DNA of 21,699 nucleotides, from contig JAADJD010000045.1 in assembly GCA_013150955.1 (NCBI GenBank), positions 1 through 21,699 of the forward strand, given 5' to 3'. This DNA comes from Calditrichota bacterium. GTDB lineage: Bacteria > Calditrichota > Calditrichia > RBG-13-44-9 > J042. How positions within the stretch are numbered: the first letter of the stretch is position 1; the number at the start of each line of letters is the position of its first letter. Of the stretch, positions 17,142-21,699 are shown piece by piece. The notes under the pieces were generated by a model, which was not told where the DNA came from, did no database searches, and saw only the letters and a list, made by a program, of their open reading frames with translations. A program made the position numbers and the translations under genes.

Positions 17142-17314
17142 TTAACCCAGATTATGCATTAAAACCACGAATTACACGAATAAACACCAATAAAAATAAA
17201 AGAATACACTTGATTCTATCAGGATAAAATGTTTTCCCGAATATATTCGCTATTTTGTTGATATTATTCGAATTCATTCGCGTGATTCGTGGTTTAACGC
17301 ATTATTTGGGTTTA
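17142..17314. repeat. Complete R1 unit with terminal inverted repeats
   Basis: The left end reads TTAACCCAGATTATGCATT then AAAACCACGAATTACACGAA. The reverse complement of the right end reads TAAACCCAAATAATGCGTT then AAACCACGAATCACGCGAA. These are about 42-bp imperfect inverted repeats. The AT-rich centre contains CACTTGATTCTATCAGGAT, AAATGTTTTCCCG and ATATTCGCTATTTTGTTGAT. Its form is that of a small non-autonomous (MITE-like) palindromic element. Confidence 0.7.
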
Positions 17315-17480
17315 ATTGATATTTTTGGTTTCATTCGTGTGATTCTCGGTTTTATGCATTATTTGGGATAAAATGTACTGGATTCTATCTGGATGAAAAT
17401 GTTTTCCCAGATATATTCGCGATTTTGTTGATATTTTTCGAATTCACTCGCGTGATTCGTGGCTTAGCGCATTATTTGGG

Positions 17481-18494
17481 TTAAACGGAATGCTTGCGCT
17501 GGCGAAATAACAACCATAGAAAGAACGGCCCACCCAGCATGGCCGTCAGAATCCCCACCGGAAGATTAATGGGCGCCAGAACCGTTCGCGCGACCGTATC
17601 CGCTGTGGCCAGAAACACCCCACCATACAAAAAACTTCCGGGAATCAACAGGCGATGATCCGGTCCCACCACCATCCGTAAAAAATGCGGCACAATTAAT
17701 CCCACAAATCCAATCGGCCCGGTTAATGCCACCACGGTTCCCGTCAGCAATGAGGTCAATAAAAACGCCCACTTCTGAACGCGGGGGACATCCACACCTT
17801 TACTGAGCGCAAACACTTCGGAAGTGCTCAACAGGTTTAACGTATTGGCCAAAGCACCCAATCCCACGACAGCAACAGCAATCAGCGGCAACACGCGCAA
17901 AATCGTTCCGTAATCGGTAATGTCCAGCCCCCCCATCATCCAGCGAATCATCTGCTGGGTTTCGGTGAAATCCGCCAGATAGTGCAATAAGAGGATCAAC
18001 GCGCCAAAAAAATAACTGAGGGTCACCCCGGCCAGAATCATGATGTGGATGGCAATTTGGCCTATGCCACGAGAGAGCCCATACACCAGCGCGATGGTGA
18101 GCAGGCTTCCCGTAAAGGCAGCGATTTGCAGGGTGGAAAAACCCCACCAATTCAGGCCAATCCCCAATTTTATGGCCAGCAGGGCGCCCAGTGCCCCGCC
18201 ACTGGAAACACCCAGGGTGTATGGCGTGGCCAGCGGATTTCGCAGCAATGCCTGAAATACCACTCCGGCCAGGGACAAACAACCGCCGGCTAACAATCCC
18301 AGCATCACCCGGGGCAGGCGTACCTGAAAAAAAATCACTCCATCGGGATTGGTGGTTCCCCGCAAATGATTCCACACCTGGTGAAAATCCAGTGCCTGGC
18401 TGCCAATGAGCGGCAATACCACCACCGCACCGGCTACCGAAACCAGTCCCAGCAAAACAAACCGGATGCGAAAACCGATCGGGTTACGGCCCAT
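17481..18494 (-). CDS. btuC: FecCD/BtuC-type ABC transporter permease
   Basis: A 337-residue inner-membrane permease with about ten helices, the normal length for the FecCD/BtuC family that imports corrinoids, haem or siderophores. Hallmarks: RLPRVMLGLLAGGCLSLAG and FQALLRNPLATPYTLGVSSG in the first third, GPIGFVGLIVPHFLRMVVG with DHRLLIP later (the ATPase-coupling region), and NLPVGILTAMLGGPFFLWLL near the end. The ATG at 18492-18494 is preceded by GAGGGG with a 6-nt spacer. An in-frame TTG two codons earlier touches that site and is less likely. It overlaps the end of the ATPase gene by 11 bp, so the two are probably translationally coupled. It is last in the operon, and its stop lies in the end of an R1 repeat. 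Substrate is assigned by context (see the DUF71 gene). Confidence 0.85.
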   Translation of the reverse strand: MGRNPIGFRIRFVLLGLVSVAGAVVVLPLIGSQALDFHQVWNHLRGTTNPDGVIFFQVRLPRVMLGLLAGGCLSLAGVVFQALLRNPLATPYTLGVSSGGALGALLAIKLGIGLNWWGFSTLQIAAFTGSLLTIALVYGLSRGIGQIAIHIMILAGVTLSYFFGALILLLHYLADFTETQQMIRWMMGGLDITDYGTILRVLPLIAVAVVGLGALANTLNLLSTSEVFALSKGVDVPRVQKWAFLLTSLLTGTVVALTGPIGFVGLIVPHFLRMVVGPDHRLLIPGSFLYGGVFLATADTVARTVLAPINLPVGILTAMLGGPFFLWLLFRQRKHSV

Positions 18495-19269
18495 GATCAA
18501 CCCCTCTGAACATCACCAGCGGTTTGCCATCTCCGGGATGCGGGAAAATTTCCAGCGGCACCTCGTACACGGCCTCCAGCACCTCCGGTCGAATGATCTG
18601 TTGCGGCGGACCATCGGCCACCAGACGACCATTTTTAAGCACCACAATGCGCCGACAAAACCGGATGGCCAGATTCACATCGTGGGTTACCGTCACCACC
18701 GTGTGTTGGGATTGGCGCTGCTCCTCCTGTAAAATGCGATAAAATTGCAACTGATGTTTTAAATCCAGTGCCCGGGTGGGTTCATCCAGCAACAATATCC
18801 GGGGCTCCTGTGCCAGCGCAGAGGCAAGAATCACCCGCTGCTTTTCGCCTCCGCTCAACTGGCTGAGCCGGCGCTGACGCAACGTCTGAACTCCAGTCCG
18901 CTTCATCACCGCCCCGACGATCTTCCAGTCCCGTTCATCCAGCGGTTCGAACAGCCGGTGGTAAGGGAATCGTCCCATGCAGACAATCTCTTCCACGGTA
19001 AAATCGTACATGGAGGAAAATTCCTGAGGCACATAGGCCAGTACCCGCGCCAGCTCATTGCGGCGATAGCGATCCAAGGGACGATCAGCCAACCACACCT
19101 GCCCGCGATGGGGCCGCACCATTCCGGCCATGAGCTTCAATAAGGTGGTTTTTCCGGCACCATTGGGCCCAATCAGACCCACGAATTCTCCACCGGAAAT
19201 TTCCAGGGAAACATCCCGAAAAAGAGGGCGATCCCCGTAAGCAAATTCAATGTTTTGCAGGCGTATCAC
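18484..19269 (-). CDS. btuD: BtuD/FecE-type ABC transporter ATPase
   Basis: A 261-residue ATPase that powers the permease. All motifs are intact, numbered from the chosen start: Walker A GPNGAGKT (34-41), Q-loop Q82, signature LSGGEKQR (138-145), Walker B ILLLDEP with D162/E163, and the H-loop H196 (VTHD). The start is taken as GTG at 19267-19269, because the protein then begins VIRLQNIEFAYG as is usual for the family. It overlaps the preceding binding-protein gene by 23 bp. An ATG 19 codons upstream (19326) would add a non-homologous tail. The ribosome-binding site of the GTG is weak, which fits translational coupling. Substrate follows the operon. Confidence 0.87.
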   Translation of the reverse strand: MIRLQNIEFAYGDRPLFRDVSLEISGGEFVGLIGPNGAGKTTLLKLMAGMVRPHRGQVWLADRPLDRYRRNELARVLAYVPQEFSSMYDFTVEEIVCMGRFPYHRLFEPLDERDWKIVGAVMKRTGVQTLRQRRLSQLSGGEKQRVILASALAQEPRILLLDEPTRALDLKHQLQFYRILQEEQRQSQHTVVTVTHDVNLAIRFCRRIVVLKNGRLVADGPPQQIIRPEVLEAVYEVPLEIFPHPGDGKPLVMFRGVDHGP

Positions 19270-20122
19270 GGAAAGACTCTCGAATCGTCTCGGCAATGCG
19301 TTGTAGTTGAACGGCCATGCGGGCAATTCGTGGTCCCGGTATAAGAAACATCCGATCGGTGAGTAAATAGACCTGCTGCCGCTGTACTGCCGTCAGGATT
19401 TTCAACGCTTCCCACTCTTTCTGCAACTGAACCTTTTCGACCCGGGAAAGCGTTTCGGACCGAAATTCCAGGATGGCGTCCGGATTGGCTTTGATGAGAT
19501 CCTCGCGAGAGATCTCGAAATATCGCAGGGGAATCCCATCAAACACATTGCGGCCCCCACACAGGGCCCACAGTTCGCTCAAATACGTTTCCTTCCCGGC
19601 AATGTAGATATGCTGAAGGGTGCCCGGCGTTCTGCCCACCACCAGCAACGCCCGCACAGTTCGTTTATCTGCGGATTGCTGCTCAACCTGTTGCAGGGTA
19701 TCCTGGATGCCCTGAATCACGGCCTGCGCCCGATCAGTTATGCCAAAGGCTTCACCCAGCGTGCGGAAACTTTCCAGAATGTCGGCAAGGGTTTCGTTGG
19801 GCAAGGTTAGCGTGGCCAGTCCCAATCGCTGCAGTTTTTGCTCCATTTCGGGATTGGGCAATAGCAACACCAGGTCGGGCTGCAGCCGCACCATCTGTTC
19901 GAAATCGGGGTTCAGATAGCCCCCCACCGAAGGGAGCCGTAAAACCGCCGGGGGATATTGACAAAAGGCGGTGCGCCCCACCAGACGATCCTGCAATCCC
20001 AACCGATAGACCATCTCGGTAATATTCGGGGCCAGGGAGATAACACGCCGGGGCTGAGCCGGTAATAAAAGCCAGCTCCCGAAAAACCACAGCCAGATTA
20101 CCGTCCATTTACGAATGGTCAT
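19247..20122 (-). CDS. btuF: BtuF-like periplasmic substrate-binding protein
   Basis: A 291-residue binding protein of the Peripla_BP_2 (TroA/BtuF) fold. The signal peptide (about 1-22) ends in LLLPAQP. Then comes RRVISLAPNITEMVYRLGL, the typical opening of BtuF and siderophore-binding proteins, and YLNPDFEQMVRLQPDLVLL. A second lobe begins near residue 150. No lipobox Cys is evident at the cleavage site, so the protein is probably free in the periplasm. The ATG (20120-20122) overlaps the stop of the upstream gene as ATGA, and AAAGGA lies a few bases before it. An upstream in-frame start at 20275 would run 51 codons into the preceding gene. It would deliver ligand to the permease. Corrinoid is favoured by the DUF71 neighbour, with haem or siderophore the alternative. 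Confidence 0.82.
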   Translation of the reverse strand: MTIRKWTVIWLWFFGSWLLLPAQPRRVISLAPNITEMVYRLGLQDRLVGRTAFCQYPPAVLRLPSVGGYLNPDFEQMVRLQPDLVLLLPNPEMEQKLQRLGLATLTLPNETLADILESFRTLGEAFGITDRAQAVIQGIQDTLQQVEQQSADKRTVRALLVVGRTPGTLQHIYIAGKETYLSELWALCGGRNVFDGIPLRYFEISREDLIKANPDAILEFRSETLSRVEKVQLQKEWEALKILTAVQRQQVYLLTDRMFLIPGPRIARMAVQLQRIAETIRESFRDTPAKH

Positions 20123-20823
20123 GATTCCTTTTTCGAGTCGGAGTTGCCGCGCGATCGAATCCGGGCTACCCAGAACACCCCCTTGCTTTCCAGGCTCTTC
20201 ACCTCCACTTCCACCGGAAACCGGAAGCTGGGTGACGAGAACACAAAGGTATGAAATTCTCCCCGTTCCCCACAAGGATCAATCCAATTTGGTAGCCGTC
20301 GCAAAAATTCTGAATTAAAAAATTTCCCCAGAAACGTGGGTTTCAGCACCCGGGTATCCACCACAATCAGAACCGCGCGGTTTTTATCTTCAATGAATTG
20401 CCAGGCCAGCGACCGGGTGTCCTGTCCCCACAACGGAAATAAGGGAGTCATCCCAATCCGCTGGCATAACCCCTCGCGATATTGCCGAATGTCTTCCAGG
20501 TAAATATCCCCAAATGCCCAGTGGGTAATGCCGCGGTCCCGATGCTGACGGGCCACTTCTTTCATGCGCGCCTCATACACCTCATTGGGAGCCCGGGCAG
20601 GCAAATAAACCTTTTCCAGCGGCAATCCAAGCGATTGGGCCTGTTGCTCAATCAATTCCACCGGAAAACCGTGCATGACCACTTGATGGGTACCCTCCTC
20701 CACCGTCGTCATCAATCCAGCCACTTTGTACTGCTCACTCTGTTGCAACTGCCTCAACATTAGTAAAGAATCCTTCCCCCCACTCCAGGACACCATAACG
20801 GGAAGCTTTTGCACTGCCTTCAT
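20119..20823 (-). CDS. DUF71/Dph6-related ATP pyrophosphatase, probable B12-salvage subgroup
   Basis: A 234-residue cytoplasmic PP-loop enzyme of COG2102 (ATP_bind_4). The PP-loop SWSGGKDS is at 12-19, THWAFGDIYLEDIRQYRE follows, and the conserved C-terminal motif CGERGEFHTFV is present. Eukaryotic and archaeal relatives (Dph6) ligate ammonia to diphthine. Bacteria lack diphthamide, and published comparative genomics assigns a DUF71 subgroup to B12 salvage because it sits with btu transporter genes, as here. It is the first gene of the operon and overlaps the binding-protein gene by 4 bp. Start choice is uncertain: GAGGGG touches the ATG at 20823 and is 9 nt from a GTG at 20814, so the protein may begin three codons later. 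No promoter or riboswitch was recognised upstream. Confidence 0.83.
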   Translation of the reverse strand: MKAVQKLPVMVSWSGGKDSLLMLRQLQQSEQYKVAGLMTTVEEGTHQVVMHGFPVELIEQQAQSLGLPLEKVYLPARAPNEVYEARMKEVARQHRDRGITHWAFGDIYLEDIRQYREGLCQRIGMTPLFPLWGQDTRSLAWQFIEDKNRAVLIVVDTRVLKPTFLGKFFNSEFLRRLPNWIDPCGERGEFHTFVFSSPSFRFPVEVEVKSLESKGVFWVARIRSRGNSDSKKES

Positions 20824-21120
20824 CCCCTCATCATCAATACACCTTTTATGCCGAACAATTTAATTTCGAAAAAAAAGACCTTTCCCGAAAATATTTTTTG
20901 ATTCAATTCAAAAATTTGATGATTAAATAATTTTCCTGCTGGAGTGGATAAAATTTCTTTCATGAATGTAAACGACTTTTCGAAAGAATCGCGATTTTCC
21001 ACGAAAGGGTTCACACGCCTTTTCGCATTTCTGGTGTTGCCCTCCCGGGCTCTTAATATCATGGTCATCTTCTTGAGACCCGACATTGCTGAAAGCATTG
21101 AATGCTTCGCAGACAGCTGG
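20824..21120. other. Upstream gap of the DUF71-btu operon
   Basis: AT-rich leader without a credible gene. The frames at 20820-21167 (minus) and 20944-21207 (plus) lack ribosome-binding sites and recognisable motifs, and both run into R1 repeat DNA. I looked for the cobalamin-riboswitch B12-box on the minus strand and did not see it. Confidence 0.45.
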
Positions 21121-21442
21121 TGTAAAGCCAGATTATGCAATAGCCTACGAATTACACGAATGAACACACATAAAAATAATAAAGTACATTGGATTATATC
21201 CGGGTGAAGTTTTGTTTCCGGGTGTATTTGTGATTTTGTGGATATTTTTGGTTTTATCCAAGATGATGCAATAGCCTACAAATGACACGAATGAACACCA
21301 ATAAAAGCAATAGAATGCACTTGATTCCATCTGGATGAAAATGTTTTCCCGGATATATTCGCTATTTTGTTGATTTTATTCGAATTCATTCGTGTGATTC
21401 GCGGTTTAATGCATGATTTGGGTTAAACCCAAATAATGCATT
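21121..21442. repeat. R1 repeat cluster 5
   Basis: Two R1 units in tandem, same orientation: 21121 to about 21262 (GCCAGATTATGCAATAGCC, CACGAATGAACACACATAAA) and about 21263 to 21424 (GATGATGCAATAGCCTACAA, CACTTGATTCCATCTGGATG, GTGATTCGCGGTTTAATGCA). The start of a third (AAACCCAAATAATGCAT, 21425-21441) is joined head to tail, giving a palindrome around GGGTTAAACCC. The third is cut off, probably by the insertion sequence that follows. Confidence 0.75.
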
Positions 21443-21487
21443 TGCATATTCAGATTTTACTTGCAAAAGCGGGATAAAACAATAAAA

Positions 21488-21531
21488 ATACTCCTTTTGA
21501 GCGACCCAATGAACCGACTCAAAAGGAGTAT
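21488..21531 (+). promoter_or_regulatory. Hairpin that encloses the transposase ribosome-binding site
   Basis: ATACTCCTTTTGAG (21488-21501) and CTCAAAAGGAGTAT (21518-21531) are perfect 14-bp inverted repeats around a 16-nt loop. The right arm contains AAAAGGAG, the ribosome-binding site of the transposase ATG at 21538. In a transcript covering both arms the site would be paired. A transcript starting inside the loop would leave it free. Confidence 0.65.
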
Positions 21532-21537
21532 AAAAAA

Positions 21538-21699
21538 ATGAAAGAATCAACGCCTGCCAAAATTACCGATTCCCACTTTGTTAATCAAGTAAGAATTGAG
21601 TTCACCTTCAAATCGATCACCGCCTGGGGAGGACTTGGGGTGTTAATGGGGAAGTTTTTAGAAAAAATCCAATTTAGAGATTGGGTGGAGCGCCATATA
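21538..21699 (+). CDS. DDE transposase, IS1380/IS4-like, N-terminal fragment (cut by window edge)
   Basis: Fifty-four codons are visible from the ATG to the right edge. The text VRIEFTFKSITAWGG, then FLEKIQFRDWVE, resembles the start of IS1380/IS4-type DDE transposases (a short beta strand, then a (T/S)-x-(W/Y)-GG turn and an F-x-x-(I/L)-x-(F/L)-R helix). The catalytic part is outside the window, so family and intactness are uncertain. AAAAGGAG with a short A-rich spacer precedes the ATG. Confidence 0.65.
   Translation, partial: MKESTPAKITDSHFVNQVRIEFTFKSITAWGGLGVLMGKFLEKIQFRDWVERHI

Larger units (their letters stand above)
16762..17483. repeat. R1/R2 array filling the gap between two convergent genes
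   Basis: R1 DNA begins at the stop codon of the barrel gene (TGAACCCAGATTGAGCC) and ends in the stop codon of the btuC-like gene (GCGCATTATTTGGGTTA). From left to right: a truncated R1 left end, the R2 copy at 16817-17037, an R1 unit (about 17038-17142), a complete R1 unit (17142-17314), a short right-end duplicate (ATTCGTGTGATTCTCGG) and another R1 body. No open frame has coding features. Confidence 0.8.
21443..21699 (+). mobile_element. IS1380/IS4-like insertion sequence, upstream end only
   Basis: The element comprises the leader and first codons of a transposase that runs off the right edge. Its left end is set near 21443, because R1 repeat sequence stops there. The terminal inverted repeat cannot be confirmed without the other end. 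Confidence 0.5.

Noticed and set aside
16762-17483. Possible CRISPR array or tandem-repeat locus
   Set aside because: Repeat units are long, imperfect, palindromic and present in both orientations across the window, with no regular spacers or cas genes.
19270-19326. Upstream ATG extending the ATPase by 19 residues
   Set aside because: The added residues do not resemble ABC ATPase N-termini and would deepen the overlap with the binding-protein gene; the GTG at 19269 fits the family.
20824-21120. Cobalamin riboswitch before the DUF71-btu operon
   Set aside because: No B12-box or matching paired elements were seen on the minus strand upstream of the operon.
20944-21207. Plus-strand open frame of 87 codons
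   Set aside because: It starts at a GTG without a good ribosome-binding site, has no recognisable motif and ends in R1 repeat DNA.

Overview
The window looks like a chromosomal segment of a Gram-negative bacterium of the Bacteroidota/Chlorobiota/Calditrichota (FCB) side of the tree. The main clue is a 1330-residue gingipain-fold protein with the hallmarks of PorU, the sortase of the type IX secretion system, plus an outer-membrane-barrel-like protein and an IS repertoire common in that group. I cannot fix the species. Both edges cut through insertion sequences of different families (IS1634-like on the left, IS1380/IS4-like on the right).

Layout, left to right: (1) partial IS1634-family transposase (1-526, minus) whose outer end abuts a 1-kb mosaic of REP-like hairpin modules (700-1737). 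(2) Four single genes on the minus strand: an M24 metallopeptidase with an intrinsic terminator, porU, a PAS-HisKA-HATPase sensor kinase with no adjacent regulator, and an OPT-family oligopeptide transporter. (3) A plus-strand pair (12414-16764): a three-part envelope glycan enzyme (periplasmic glycoside-hydrolase-like domain, periplasmic CE4 deacetylase-like domain, cytoplasmic GT2 synthase), followed by a protein with an inner-membrane helical hairpin, an internal signal-peptide-like segment and a beta-rich domain. Together they read as a compact counterpart of the four-gene pgaABCD poly-N-acetylglucosamine machinery. (4) A tightly overlapping minus-strand operon (17481-20823): a DUF71/Dph6-related ATP pyrophosphatase, then btuF-, btuD- and btuC-like genes. 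This is the arrangement described for the DUF71-B12 salvage subgroup, so corrinoid uptake and salvage is the best guess.

The most unusual content is in the intergenic DNA. Two dispersed repeat families fill most gaps. Family R1 (about 170 bp, imperfect terminal inverted repeats, AT-rich, built from repeated ATTCGTG motifs) occurs in five clusters. In three genes its outer end coincides with the stop codon, and one R1/R2 array fills the gap between two convergent genes from stop to stop. Family R2 (about 220 bp, four internal hairpins, terminal inverted repeats) occurs twice, each time inside R1 DNA, once with a 6-bp direct repeat at its borders. A stem of R2 shows a compensatory base-pair change between the two copies. 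No tRNA, rRNA, CRISPR array or riboswitch was recognised.
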